Assembly (NCBI RefSeq): GCF_013410065.1
Contig: NZ_JACCCW010000002.1
Span: 1,302,001 to 1,366,000, forward strand
Reading direction: 5' to 3'
DNA from: Granulicella arctica
Lineage (GTDB): Bacteria > Acidobacteriota > Terriglobia > Terriglobales > Acidobacteriaceae
Length of the DNA: 64,000 nt
Positions 55,693-64,000 of the stretch are shown piece after piece. The notes under the pieces are model-generated. The model was not told where the DNA came from and made no database searches. It saw nothing but the letters and a program-made list of their open reading frames with translations. Positions within the stretch are counted from its first letter, which is position 1, and each line of letters opens with the position of its first letter. Position numbers and translations under genes: made by a program.

Positions 55693-58182
55693 CTAATCCC
55701 GTAGCTGCGAAAGTAGCCGCTTCCAGTTTTTCTGATTGCGTCGATAACTCTTCTTAAGATCCTCAAGGATACGTTCAAAATCGGCGTGGCCTGAAAGCTT
55801 TCTCCATGTTGGATTCTTCGAAAACCATGGATAGTTCTCATTTCCCAGGTAGATGGCACGACGCAACCAGTGCAGAGCTTCGGACTCATCCCCCTCCAAC
55901 GCAAAGTAAGTGGCAAGCCGGTACGCCATCTCGCTATCGGCCTCAGCAGCGGAGAGCGTCTCGTCCACGATGAAGGACGCCGCTTTATCGCGGTCGCCGA
56001 GTTGGACATAGCAGAGCGCAATCGTCGGAAAGACAATCCTCAGACTGGACTCGTCGCTGATGACATTTTCGAGCGTCTCAATCGCCTTGGAGAGATCACC
56101 TGTGCGCATGTACTGATACCCTAGGGAGATGCGTAGCAATGGCTGCTTGGGCTCAAGTGTGAGGCCCTTCTGAATCTCGTCGAGCGCCAGCTCCATCTGA
56201 TTTTGATATTGATAGACGCGGGCTCGGTTGTTGTAGATGAGCGCAGCATTCGCCGGATTCAGCCGCAGGGACACGTTGAACTGGTCGAGAGCCTCCTCAT
56301 ACATGCCATCGATACGTAGCGTCTGACCAGCGACCAGATGGACATTCCAGTCGTTGCCTGCCGTCTGGAGGAGATTCTCAATGCCATGTCTCGCGGATTC
56401 CTTCTCACCCCGTGATAGCAGCATGTAAACACGATAGAGATTGGATTCAACCGACCCGGGATCGAGCGACAACGCCTTATCAAAGGCACGACGCGCCTCG
56501 AGGACATGCATCTGTCCCCCAAGACCATGGCGAGCATACTGGAGATGTGTGATGCCAAGGCCAGACCAGCCCGCAGCGTAGTTCTCATCCTGCTGAGTGA
56601 CACGCTCAAAAAGCTCACAGGCATGGTCAAGGTCGTCGCGGCTGCCAGTTCGGGACATAAAGGACGAGAGCACAGCCCGGGCCTGTAAATAATCCTCAGA
56701 AATATCTTCCGTGAGCGACCCGGTGCGGGTCTCTGCCCCTGTTTGAAGATCGCCGAAGCCATGCAGAGTGCTAAAAACCTCGTTGCAAATCTCGGTTTGA
56801 ACTGAAATAAGGTCAAAGGAAGCAACGTTGATGGAGCCTCCAGCGCGAACGCTTTGAGTGGGAACATCAAGCAACTGCCAGTTCAGGTCGAAGCCTTTAT
56901 CTGACCGCAGAAAGTTCCCGGCAAGGACAAATTGGACGAGCAGTTTCTTGCCAACTGAGAGCGGATCTAACTGCTGGGTCGGCACAGCCATGAGCGAGCT
57001 AGAGGGACGAACGACAAGCGACGGCATACGAGCAAGGCGAGCTGCAATAGCATCAGCCAGCGCATAACCATAGAGCGGAGTGGGATCGGCCGCGCCCACA
57101 CTACCAAAGTTGATAAACGGGAGGACGACAATGCTATTGGGTTTGCCAGCGTTTGTATTACCACTCTCGCGGAAGCGCTCGGCCAGCATCGAGAGAATGC
57201 CTGTCGCTCGTTTCTCCTCTTCCGGCGTATCAAGAGGCAGCCGGCGTTGAGACATGATTCCCACGCTTACATCGCCCGGCATTGCAATCGAATCGAGTTG
57301 CTTATTGTGCATGATAGTCCGCAGCCCCTCTCGGACATCAGCAGAGGAGGCAAACCGAGCGGAGGGCTGCTTCTCGAGACAACGCAGTACGAGGCTTTCG
57401 AACTCGACCGGGAGATGCGGTGCGATCTCGCGGAGCGACGGCGGCTCGGCGTACTGGATGGCACGAATGCTCTGAAACTCTTGCGCGTCAGGGCGGTGAA
57501 ACGGATGACGGCCCGTAGCAAGCTCATACAGGATTAGCCCCAAGGCGAAGATGTCTGACTGAACGCTCGACTGTCCAGTTACAAACTGTTCGGGTGCCAT
57601 ATACGCAATCGTTCCGCCACGAGCAGTATAGGTAGCTCCGGGAGCCGGAGGAAGGCGCTTATTCGTCGGACCGGACGGGTCGAATTCGGTCTGATCGAGA
57701 TTGAGGCGCCGAGCAAGCCCGAAGTCGAGAATCTTGATGAGTCCGCCATCGGTGAGCATGACGTTGGCAGGTTTCAGATCGCGATGAAAGATGCCAAGAT
57801 TGTGGGCAGCAGAAAGACCATCGGAGATCTGAATGCCGCAGGAGAGGATGAGCTGAAGACTTGCAGGCCCGGCAGCAATCACCTTGTCCAGCGACTTGCC
57901 GGGAATGTACTGCATGACGATGTACGCCTCGTCCTCGCCGTCCGCCCTGGCCTCGCCAACATCGTAGATGGCGCAAACATTGGGGTGGTCAATAGCCGAT
58001 GCAAGACGTGCCTCGCGCAACTGCGTGGTGCGCATCTGCTCGAGCGTCAGATTGCCGCGTTTGAGCAACTTGAGGACGACCGGGCGCTGAAGGAGAGTGT
58101 CGTTGGCAAGGTATACCACACCACTTCCCCCTGCACCAATTTTGCGAACGAACTCGTAGTGCTCAATAACGCGTCGCTTCAT
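55693..58182 (-). CDS. Ser/Thr protein kinase with TolB-like and TPR domains
   Basis: An 829-residue cytosolic PknB-type kinase. IGAGGSGVVYLAND is the glycine loop, K38 the ATP lysine, HRDLKPANVML the catalytic loop (D135), DFGLARR holds D153, and GTIAYMAPEQF is the P+1 region. After about residue 340 comes a TolB-N/adenylate-cyclase-associated domain (SIVVLPFINFGSVG ... LVVRPSSSL), then at least five TPR units to the C terminus. No transmembrane helix is visible, so the sensor part is soluble. It lies 61 bases after the small membrane gene and may be co-transcribed with the SSS symporter. Confidence 0.9.
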   Translation of the reverse strand: MKRRVIEHYEFVRKIGAGGSGVVYLANDTLLQRPVVLKLLKRGNLTLEQMRTTQLREARLASAIDHPNVCAIYDVGEARADGEDEAYIVMQYIPGKSLDKVIAAGPASLQLILSCGIQISDGLSAAHNLGIFHRDLKPANVMLTDGGLIKILDFGLARRLNLDQTEFDPSGPTNKRLPPAPGATYTARGGTIAYMAPEQFVTGQSSVQSDIFALGLILYELATGRHPFHRPDAQEFQSIRAIQYAEPPSLREIAPHLPVEFESLVLRCLEKQPSARFASSADVREGLRTIMHNKQLDSIAMPGDVSVGIMSQRRLPLDTPEEEKRATGILSMLAERFRESGNTNAGKPNSIVVLPFINFGSVGAADPTPLYGYALADAIAARLARMPSLVVRPSSSLMAVPTQQLDPLSVGKKLLVQFVLAGNFLRSDKGFDLNWQLLDVPTQSVRAGGSINVASFDLISVQTEICNEVFSTLHGFGDLQTGAETRTGSLTEDISEDYLQARAVLSSFMSRTGSRDDLDHACELFERVTQQDENYAAGWSGLGITHLQYARHGLGGQMHVLEARRAFDKALSLDPGSVESNLYRVYMLLSRGEKESARHGIENLLQTAGNDWNVHLVAGQTLRIDGMYEEALDQFNVSLRLNPANAALIYNNRARVYQYQNQMELALDEIQKGLTLEPKQPLLRISLGYQYMRTGDLSKAIETLENVISDESSLRIVFPTIALCYVQLGDRDKAASFIVDETLSAAEADSEMAYRLATYFALEGDESEALHWLRRAIYLGNENYPWFSKNPTWRKLSGHADFERILEDLKKSYRRNQKNWKRLLSQLRD

Positions 58183-58243
58183 CCCTCCATTATCGCAAGT
58201 GAAGGGATGTGGATGATCGAAGCATCGCTATTGCTTCACCAGA

Positions 58244-58498
58244 TTAGTGGCGAGGCCCCTCACCGCGCTCCCAGGGACGAGGCGTGACGGGATCATCCTG
58301 CCACCGCTGCCGTCGCCCGACGAGGAACATGATCAGACCAAAGACAAACATGATCAAACCCCAGCCAAGATTGAGATTAATCCCCATCGATCTCGCATAC
58401 ATGGCTGAATTCGATCGGGTAAGGAACCCATCAATCGAAAGAATGCCTCCCGTAAGCAGGAAGAGCAGGCCGAGGGGAATGCGAATATCAAGTCCCAT
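58244..58498 (-). CDS. Two-helix small membrane protein next to the SSS symporter
   Basis: An 84-residue protein with two transmembrane helices (IPLGLLFLLTGGILSIDGF and LGWGLIMFVFGLIMFLVG) and a basic, hydrophilic C-terminal tail (GRRQRWQDDPVTPRPWERGE). AAAGGA precedes the ATG at 58496-58498. It starts 19 bases beyond the symporter gene. I do not know the family name; a small accessory subunit of the symporter is a reasonable guess. A longer frame to 58696 lies inside the symporter gene and is rejected. Confidence 0.7.
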   Translation of the reverse strand: MGLDIRIPLGLLFLLTGGILSIDGFLTRSNSAMYARSMGINLNLGWGLIMFVFGLIMFLVGRRQRWQDDPVTPRPWERGEGPRH

Positions 58499-58517
58499 AG
58501 TTTCCTTTAAAAGTGAA

Positions 58518-60314
58518 TTACGCGAAGACCAGGTTGAGGACGACAAGCAAGCTGAGAACCGCAACCGCAAGTGCTGCCGGCTTCTGGTACCAGGACAGGT
58601 GGGTTTCAACCGGCTTTGGCGTGAGTGAGTAAACCAGGCCGACAAGTTGCGATTCCGGTGTCGGCTCGGTAAAGAGGCTGACTGCGGTCGTGACAATCAT
58701 GTTGATAGAGAAGGCAAAGATAGCCGTCCAGAAGTTCTGCGCCATATCGCTGGGATAGTGATGGACAATGGCGATCCAACCGCCATGGATACCGGGAAGC
58801 GCATCCGCCGGAATGGTCAGGCCATGATGGATCAAGGCCGCGCCAGTTCCTGCTATCAACCCAGCAAACGCCCCATGCCCAGTCGTGCGCTTCCAGAACA
58901 TCCCGAGCAGAAACGTAGCAAATAGCGGCGCATTGACGATCGAAAAGACAAGCTGAAGCGCGTCCATGATGTTGTTGAAGTTGGTAACAGCATAGGCCGC
59001 CGCGATGGATAGAACAACGCCACCGATAGTCGCCATCCGCCCCATCCAGAGGTAGTGGGCATCTGTCCCCTTCTTGTTGATGTATGCCTGATAAATATCG
59101 TAGGTCCAAACGGTATTGAAGGCCGTAACATTACCCGCCATGCCAGACATAAAGCTCGCAAGAAGCGCCGTCAGACCAAGCCCCAGAATGCCAGTTGGGA
59201 AGAAATGCAGCAACATCACCGGGATGGCAAGGTCATAGTTGTAGACTGGGTTGCCGTTGCTATCGACGACCACCTTACCGTTAAGCGGATCTGTCTTCTG
59301 GGGAATGATGCCATGCGGATGCTGATCGTCGAGCGGAAGGACATGGGCGCCAACACTATGCGCAACAGCAGCGGTCGGTGCTCCCATGTGAGAGGTCACG
59401 GACACAGCGATCAGCCCCGGCAGAATCACCAGAAACGGAAAGAACATCTTTGGAATAGCCGCAATCAGGGGAACCCGACGGGCTGAGACCTCGGAATCGG
59501 CCGCCATAGCACGCTGAATGACGAGGAAGTCGGTGCACCAATAGCCGAAGCTCAGGACAAAGCCCAATCCCATGGCAAGCCCAACCCATTCGACGCCAAG
59601 GGTATTGGTGGACGCATGGGCCAGACCTCGCCAGGAGTGCGTCATCGTAGCGGGTAGCGTGTGCTTGATGCCCTGCCAACCGCCAACGTTGCGAAGTCCG
59701 ACCCACACCAGAGGCGCAAAGCCGGCGACGATGAGGAAGAATTGAAGAACCTCGTTGTAGATCGCACTCGTCAGGCCCCCCAGAAAGATATAGCCAAGCA
59801 CGATCAACCCGGAAAGCAGAATCGAAACGTGGAAGATGTACTGGTCCGGGATAATGCCATGGAAGAGCCCCAGCGTCTGGATCAGCAGCGCCATCGCGTA
59901 CATGGAGATGCCGGAGCTAAGGACCGTCATGATGGCAAAAGAGAAGGCGTTGAGGGCACGAGTCTTCTCATCAAAGCGCATCCGAAGGAATTCAGGGACA
60001 GAACGCGCCTTCGATCCGTAATAGAACGGCATCATAAAGATGCCAACGAAGACCATCGCCGGAATCGCGCCGATCCAGTAGAACTGGCTGGTAATGATGC
60101 CGTATTTAGCTCCGGAGGCACCCATTCCGATCACCTCCTGGGCACCCAGGTTGGCAGAGATGAAGGCAAGGCCGCAAACCCATGCCGGGATAGACCGACC
60201 AGCCAGAAAGAAGTCGTTGCTGGTGCGCATGTAGCGCTTGAGAGCAAAACCGATGCCCAACACGAACACGAAATAGACCAGCATGATCAGCCAGTCGATA
60301 ATGGTGAGATTCAC
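58518..60314 (-). CDS. Sodium/solute symporter (SSS family, SGLT-like)
   Basis: A 598-residue transporter of the SSS family with about 14 helices. FALKRYMRTSNDFFLAGRSIPAWVCGLAFISANLGAQEVIGMGA is the classic opening, and FGYWCTDFLVIQRAMAADS and ASFMSGMAGNVTAFNTVWTYDIYQ lie at the conserved helices 6-8. It resembles the sodium/glucose-galactose branch more than the proline or acetate carriers, so a sugar is the likeliest substrate. The start is a GTG (60312-60314) with AAGGGA upstream. Confidence 0.88.
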   Translation of the reverse strand: MNLTIIDWLIMLVYFVFVLGIGFALKRYMRTSNDFFLAGRSIPAWVCGLAFISANLGAQEVIGMGASGAKYGIITSQFYWIGAIPAMVFVGIFMMPFYYGSKARSVPEFLRMRFDEKTRALNAFSFAIMTVLSSGISMYAMALLIQTLGLFHGIIPDQYIFHVSILLSGLIVLGYIFLGGLTSAIYNEVLQFFLIVAGFAPLVWVGLRNVGGWQGIKHTLPATMTHSWRGLAHASTNTLGVEWVGLAMGLGFVLSFGYWCTDFLVIQRAMAADSEVSARRVPLIAAIPKMFFPFLVILPGLIAVSVTSHMGAPTAAVAHSVGAHVLPLDDQHPHGIIPQKTDPLNGKVVVDSNGNPVYNYDLAIPVMLLHFFPTGILGLGLTALLASFMSGMAGNVTAFNTVWTYDIYQAYINKKGTDAHYLWMGRMATIGGVVLSIAAAYAVTNFNNIMDALQLVFSIVNAPLFATFLLGMFWKRTTGHGAFAGLIAGTGAALIHHGLTIPADALPGIHGGWIAIVHHYPSDMAQNFWTAIFAFSINMIVTTAVSLFTEPTPESQLVGLVYSLTPKPVETHLSWYQKPAALAVAVLSLLVVLNLVFA

Positions 60315-60603
60315 AATTCCCTTGCCTGTTATTTATAAAATTGGGCCGCTAAGTTGTCTGGGGCAACTTTAGACGGTTTCGCGCAGAGCGTCCAGCAATG
60401 GAAATTTAAACTATCGAATCCGCTTTGGCGTGGTTAACGTTTTCTGCATCTAATTGTTATACGTATTTAGATTAATTAGGCGATACGCATCAAAGGTGAC
60501 TTCGGGATGAATGACCGCATGCAAGACGACTTACCGCAGCGCAAGGGAATGAGCTCAATCTGTACACCATGATTCACCACCGCACAGTGATGGCCCAACA
60601 CCG

Positions 60604-60975
60604 ATGACCCCGACCCTGCTTCTTATCGACGACAATGCTATCCAGGCAGCAACGCGACAAACAATTCTTCGGCGAGCCGGGTATTTTGTCATAGCCGCTC
60701 TGAATCCACAGAGAGCCCTGGATCAGTTCCAACGCAACGAATACCCAGAAGAGATCAATCTGGTGATTACAGACCATTTCATGCCCGGCATGACGGGTGC
60801 GGAGTTTGTTCGGGAGCTACGCCGGACACATCCGAAGCTCCCGATCATGGTCATCAGCGGGATGGATGAAGTCGAAACCGAGTATGACGGAATGAACGTC
60901 CTCTTTCGCCTGAAACCTCTGTTGCCAGAGGATCTCTTAAACTGCGTGCGCAGTCTTCTCTCTCCAAATACATAG
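60604..60975 (+). CDS. Stand-alone response regulator receiver protein
   Basis: A 123-residue CheY-like protein without an output domain. D9 and D10 bind the metal, D57 in VITDHFMPGMTG is the phosphoacceptor, and the lysine in FRLKPLLPEDLL completes the site. The switch threonine position reads VISGMD, so it is serine. Such proteins act in phosphorelays or through partner binding. No kinase is adjacent. No clear ribosome site precedes the ATG, so the start is somewhat uncertain. Confidence 0.8.
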   Translation: MTPTLLLIDDNAIQAATRQTILRRAGYFVIAALNPQRALDQFQRNEYPEEINLVITDHFMPGMTGAEFVRELRRTHPKLPIMVISGMDEVETEYDGMNVLFRLKPLLPEDLLNCVRSLLSPNT

Positions 60976-61045
60976 AAATAGCGTGCGGTAAACGGCGGCG
61001 CATTGCCGATGTCAGCTCCCCCTGCGAGAATGGGAGTGAGCACCT

Positions 61046-63124
61046 ATGCAAACGCACCCCATGCCGGAATTTGGCAGCTTCTCCCTGCTGCTGGCCCTTG
61101 TCCTTACCGTCTACACCTTTGTCGCCGGGGCCTTCGCTCTGTGGCGGCCCTCCACCAGCACGGCTAACGATACGGCCGGACGCCTGGGTGAAACCGCTCG
61201 GCGGGCGGGGATGAGCAGCTTCCTTGTGCTGACCTGCGCAGCTTTCGCGCTGGTCTGGGCAGCGTTCACCAACGACTACTCCGTCTCCTATATTCTGCAC
61301 CACACCAACCGCGCCCTGCCGACCGCATACAAATTTTCATCACTTTGGTCCGGGCAGGAAGGCTCCCTGCTTTTATGGGCATGGCTCCTGAGCGCCTACG
61401 GCTTCGTCCTCCGCGCCCGCCACCGCGTCGACGTCCGGCTCTCAGCCTTTGCCTCGACCATCCTTGCGGCCGTACAGGTATTTTTCCTTCTGCTATTGAA
61501 CTTTGCGGCCCCGCCATTCGCCATTCAGCCGGGCCCGCTCGCTCTGGATGGATTCGGCCTCAATCCCCTGCTGCAGTACCCCGAGATGGTCATCCATCCG
61601 CCAATGCTCTACCTCGGCTATGTGGGCTTCTCAGTTCCCTTCGCCTTCGCCCTGGGCGCACTGATGATGCGCTACCCCGGCGAGAAGTGGATCCACATCA
61701 CTCGCCGCTGGACGATGGTGACCTGGCTCTTTCTGACTTGCGGCATCTTTCTCGGCGCGCATTGGGCCTATAGCGTACTCGGCTGGGGCGGCTACTGGGG
61801 TTGGGACCCCGTCGAAAACGCCTCCCTGATGCCCTGGCTCACTGGAACCGCCTTCCTGCACTCCGTCATGATGCAGGAGAAGCGCGGAATGATGAAGACC
61901 TGGAACGTCTGGCTCATCTTCTCGACCTTTCTGCTGACACTCCTCGGCACCGATCTCACACGCTCTGGTCTTGTCAGTTCCGTACACGCCTTCGCACAAT
62001 CTTCGATTGGCGACTGGTTCCACGGCTTCATGCTAATCGTCTTCGGCGTCTGCCTCTTCACCTTTTTCAAGCAGAAGGACCATCTGAAGTCCGAAAATAA
62101 GCTCGAATCGCTGGTCTCGCGCGAGTCGAGCTTTCTCTTCAATAACCTCATCCTGCTCGTAGCCTGCTTCACCGTCCTCTGGGGAACTCTCTTCCCTATC
62201 ATCTCGGAGTACGTGCAGGGCTCTAAAGTCACCGTCGGCGCTCCATTCTACAACCGGGTTAATATCCCAATCGGCCTCTTCCTGCTCTTCCTTACCGGCA
62301 TTGGTCCGTTGTTGGCATGGCGCTCCACGTCGCTGAAGTCTATTCGGCGGAACTTCGTTCTGCCCGGCAATGCAGTCGGGATCGCCTTTCTTGGTTTGAT
62401 GTTCGGAGGAGACATTAAACCCTGGAAAGACGCAGACTCCTGGCAGGCCACCTTCTTTTCGCTCATAGCCTTCTCCCTTGCCGCCGGAGTCATCACCGCC
62501 ATCACCGCTGAGTTTCTGCGCGGAGCCAATGTGCTGCGGACCCAGACTGGCAAGAACCTCCTCAGCTCAGTGATCCTGCTCGTCCGCCGCAACACCCGAC
62601 GCTACGGCGGTTACATCATCCACTTCGGCATCGTTGTCATGTTCATCGGCATCGCCGGTGGCGCATTCAATCAGGCGAAGGAACAGGAGATGGGCTTCGG
62701 CGATACCCTGCAGCTCGGCCCATACCGCCTCGTCTGCCAGAGCTTCACTCAGGACAGCAACGCTAACTTCGATACCGAATATGCCCTGCTCGATGTGTAC
62801 AAGGGCAACAGCACGAAGATGATCACCCAGCTTTCGCCCGAGAAGCGCTTTTATCACGCAAGCGAGACCTATGCAACGATGGTAGCAAACCGCTCCACTC
62901 TGGAAAATGATCTCTATGTCATCTATGAGGGCAAAAATCCCGATACCGACAAGCCGATCATCAAGGTCTTTATCAACCCCCTGATTGCGTGGATATGGAT
63001 CGGCGTCGGCATTGTCGTCATCGGCACGTTCGTCGCTTTGGTGCCGAATCTGGCTAAATCCGCAGCTACCTCACGCATCGTTCTGGACGTCCCTGCGGCA
63101 GAGGCCGAGGTCCATCATGCGTAA
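61046..63124 (+). CDS. ccmF: Cytochrome c maturation heme lyase CcmF
   Basis: A 692-residue inner-membrane subunit of system I cytochrome c maturation that attaches heme b to apocytochrome. The tryptophan-rich WWD-type motif is in GWGGYWGWDPVENASLMPWL near residue 250. Conserved histidine-bearing segments include YPEMVIHPPMLYLGYVGFSVPFAFAL and TAFLHSVMMQEKRGMMKTWN. The C-terminal periplasmic domain (GFGDTLQLGPYRLVCQSFTQD) is as expected. GGGAGTGAG lies upstream of the ATG. First of the ccmF-ccmH-ccmI-like group. Confidence 0.94.
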   Translation: MQTHPMPEFGSFSLLLALVLTVYTFVAGAFALWRPSTSTANDTAGRLGETARRAGMSSFLVLTCAAFALVWAAFTNDYSVSYILHHTNRALPTAYKFSSLWSGQEGSLLLWAWLLSAYGFVLRARHRVDVRLSAFASTILAAVQVFFLLLLNFAAPPFAIQPGPLALDGFGLNPLLQYPEMVIHPPMLYLGYVGFSVPFAFALGALMMRYPGEKWIHITRRWTMVTWLFLTCGIFLGAHWAYSVLGWGGYWGWDPVENASLMPWLTGTAFLHSVMMQEKRGMMKTWNVWLIFSTFLLTLLGTDLTRSGLVSSVHAFAQSSIGDWFHGFMLIVFGVCLFTFFKQKDHLKSENKLESLVSRESSFLFNNLILLVACFTVLWGTLFPIISEYVQGSKVTVGAPFYNRVNIPIGLFLLFLTGIGPLLAWRSTSLKSIRRNFVLPGNAVGIAFLGLMFGGDIKPWKDADSWQATFFSLIAFSLAAGVITAITAEFLRGANVLRTQTGKNLLSSVILLVRRNTRRYGGYIIHFGIVVMFIGIAGGAFNQAKEQEMGFGDTLQLGPYRLVCQSFTQDSNANFDTEYALLDVYKGNSTKMITQLSPEKRFYHASETYATMVANRSTLENDLYVIYEGKNPDTDKPIIKVFINPLIAWIWIGVGIVVIGTFVALVPNLAKSAATSRIVLDVPAAEAEVHHA

Positions 63125-63599
63125 GCTTTTGCGCAGCCGATGGGCGCACGCTGCAATCGTCTGCTGCATCATGGTCGTAATGCTGGGCGCAGGCGACCCG
63201 TTATCTCGCTTCAACAAGCTCGGACACGAGATGATCTGCACCTGTAGTTGCGGGCAGATTCTGCTGGAGTGTAATCACGTCGGCTGCCCGGTCTCAGAGC
63301 CCATGATCGGCGAGCTGCGTGCACAGCTCGCCAGCGGTGGAACCGACACCTCAATTCTCAACTGGTTCGCCGCAAAGTATGGCGCGATCGTCCTGGCAGC
63401 ACCGATTCGTGGCGGCTTCGACAATGTAGCCTGGATCGCGCCGATAGCGGTCTTCTTCCTCGCAACAATCGGCACAGCTGTAATCGTTCGAGTGTGGAAG
63501 CTGCGCACTGTTCAGGGAGCGACGATAAAGCCTGCCGTACCGGGCAATCCCGCAGCAGACGCCCTGCGCGAGCGTATACGACGGGAGACGGAGTACTGA
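63117..63599 (+). CDS. ccmH: CcmH-type cytochrome c maturation thiol protein
   Basis: A 160-residue membrane-anchored protein. An N-terminal helix (AAIVCCIMVVMLGAG) and a C-terminal helix (VAWIAPIAVFFLATIGTAVIV) flank the periplasmic domain. The redox motif reads MICTCSCGQILLECNHVGC in place of the standard LRCxxCQ, with five cysteines. CcmH reduces apocytochrome cysteines for heme attachment. The ATG at 63117 overlaps the ccmF stop by eight bases. Downstream the CcmI-like gene overlaps by one base. Confidence 0.85.
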   Translation: MRKLLRSRWAHAAIVCCIMVVMLGAGDPLSRFNKLGHEMICTCSCGQILLECNHVGCPVSEPMIGELRAQLASGGTDTSILNWFAAKYGAIVLAAPIRGGFDNVAWIAPIAVFFLATIGTAVIVRVWKLRTVQGATIKPAVPGNPAADALRERIRRETEY

Positions 63600-63889
63600 T
63601 GGGAATCGCAGCAGGAGCCTTCATAACAATCTGCCTCTTTGTCTATATCTTCTGGCCGGATAAGAACCTATTCCGTCAGAAAGACAAGACCCGTGTGGAC
63701 TATCTGCGCGAGCGTAAGGACGTCATCTACGACAACCTCCGCGACCTGAACTTCGAGTATCTCGCCGGAAAGTATCCTGAGCAGGACTATGCCGACCAGC
63801 GTGCCGGTCTCGAAGACGAAGCCGCCCAGGTGATGGCCGAGATGGAAGCCCTCGGAGCACGCGGCGTGAGCGGACGAACAAAGGCTTAA
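63599..63889 (+). CDS. CcmI-like small membrane protein
   Basis: A 96-residue protein with one N-terminal helix (GIAAGAFITICLFVYIFWP) followed by a charged cytosolic helical segment (DYLRERKDVIYDNLRDLNFEY) and LAGKYPEQDYADQRAGLEDEAAQVMAEME. This resembles the N-terminal membrane-and-coil part of CcmI/CycH without the TPR domain. The ATG shares its first base with the ccmH stop (TGATG), so it is translationally coupled and probably helps present apocytochrome. Confidence 0.75.
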   Translation: MGIAAGAFITICLFVYIFWPDKNLFRQKDKTRVDYLRERKDVIYDNLRDLNFEYLAGKYPEQDYADQRAGLEDEAAQVMAEMEALGARGVSGRTKA

Positions 63890-63937
63890 CCGCCTGAAAC
63901 CACCCTCTCTATAACGTGATTGCAGTAGACTTGAGTA

Positions 63938-64000
63938 GTGATCTCTCGACTTCTCAAGCACTCCAGTTCCCTACGTTTTGCGGCCATATTCGTGGCCCTT
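63938..64000 (+). CDS. Start of a gene cut by the window edge (probable signal or membrane segment)
   Basis: From a GTG at 63938 the frame is open to the end of the window and reads VISRLLKHSSSLRFAAIFVA, which looks like a basic N-region and the start of a hydrophobic segment. No strong ribosome site is visible. Function cannot be judged. Confidence 0.35.
   Translation, partial: MISRLLKHSSSLRFAAIFVAL

Overview
The window looks like a chromosomal segment of a soil Acidobacteriota, most probably family Acidobacteriaceae (relatives of Granulicella, Edaphobacter and Terriglobus). This is inferred from protein style and gene mix: several glycoside hydrolases with Tat or Sec signals, a TolB/TPR protein kinase, a DUF3761 protein, an acidobacterial-style CcmH, and GC near 60 percent. 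I see no rRNA, tRNA, CRISPR array, insertion sequence or prophage. Apart from one AT-richer gene (6497-7279) the composition is uniform.

Layout. Bases 1-2.1 kb: tail of a glycosyltransferase, then miaB with a bifunctional-nuclease (DUF151) gene. 2.4-9.3 kb: a mixed region with an M3 peptidase, an MHS transporter plus carboxymuconolactone decarboxylase-like pair, an AT-rich HEPN-like gene, a MATE exporter and a 37-residue membrane peptide. 9.3-12.8 kb: a secreted DUF3761 protein and a TetR/long-chain acyl-CoA synthetase pair with overlapping reading frames. 13-25.7 kb: gltB (glutamate synthase large subunit) divergent from an arginine operon argR-C-B-D-F-G-H plus a short N-acetylglutamate synthase. 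A tandem pair of ARG boxes sits in the shared gltB/argR control region, so glutamate supply and arginine synthesis are probably linked. 25.7-31.1 kb: a copper-type P-ATPase, a TPR membrane protein and a ClC channel.

31.1-41.7 kb, all on the minus strand, is a compact glycan-utilisation locus: fucose permease, GH29 alpha-fucosidase, GH2 beta-mannosidase, GH125 and GH92 alpha-mannosidases and a SIS-domain aminosugar-phosphate enzyme. Together these match fucose, both mannose linkage types and the glucosamine phosphate expected from N-glycans or fungal mannoproteins. The four hydrolases carry export signals. The GH125 gene appears to start at a rare ATT codon that restores a complete Tat signal.

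42-58 kb: secA; a lipoprotein, NtrB-type kinase and NtrC-type regulator operon; a rhodanese; a GH12 endoglucanase-like protein; an eno, alpha/beta-hydrolase, gpmI operon; a glycine-zipper exported protein; and a Ser/Thr kinase with TolB-like and TPR domains. 58.2-60.3 kb: an SSS symporter followed by a two-helix small membrane protein, probably co-transcribed with the kinase. 60.6-64 kb: a stand-alone receiver protein, then ccmF, ccmH and a CcmI-like small protein of cytochrome c maturation, and the start of a truncated gene. Perfect hairpins mark most convergent gene ends.
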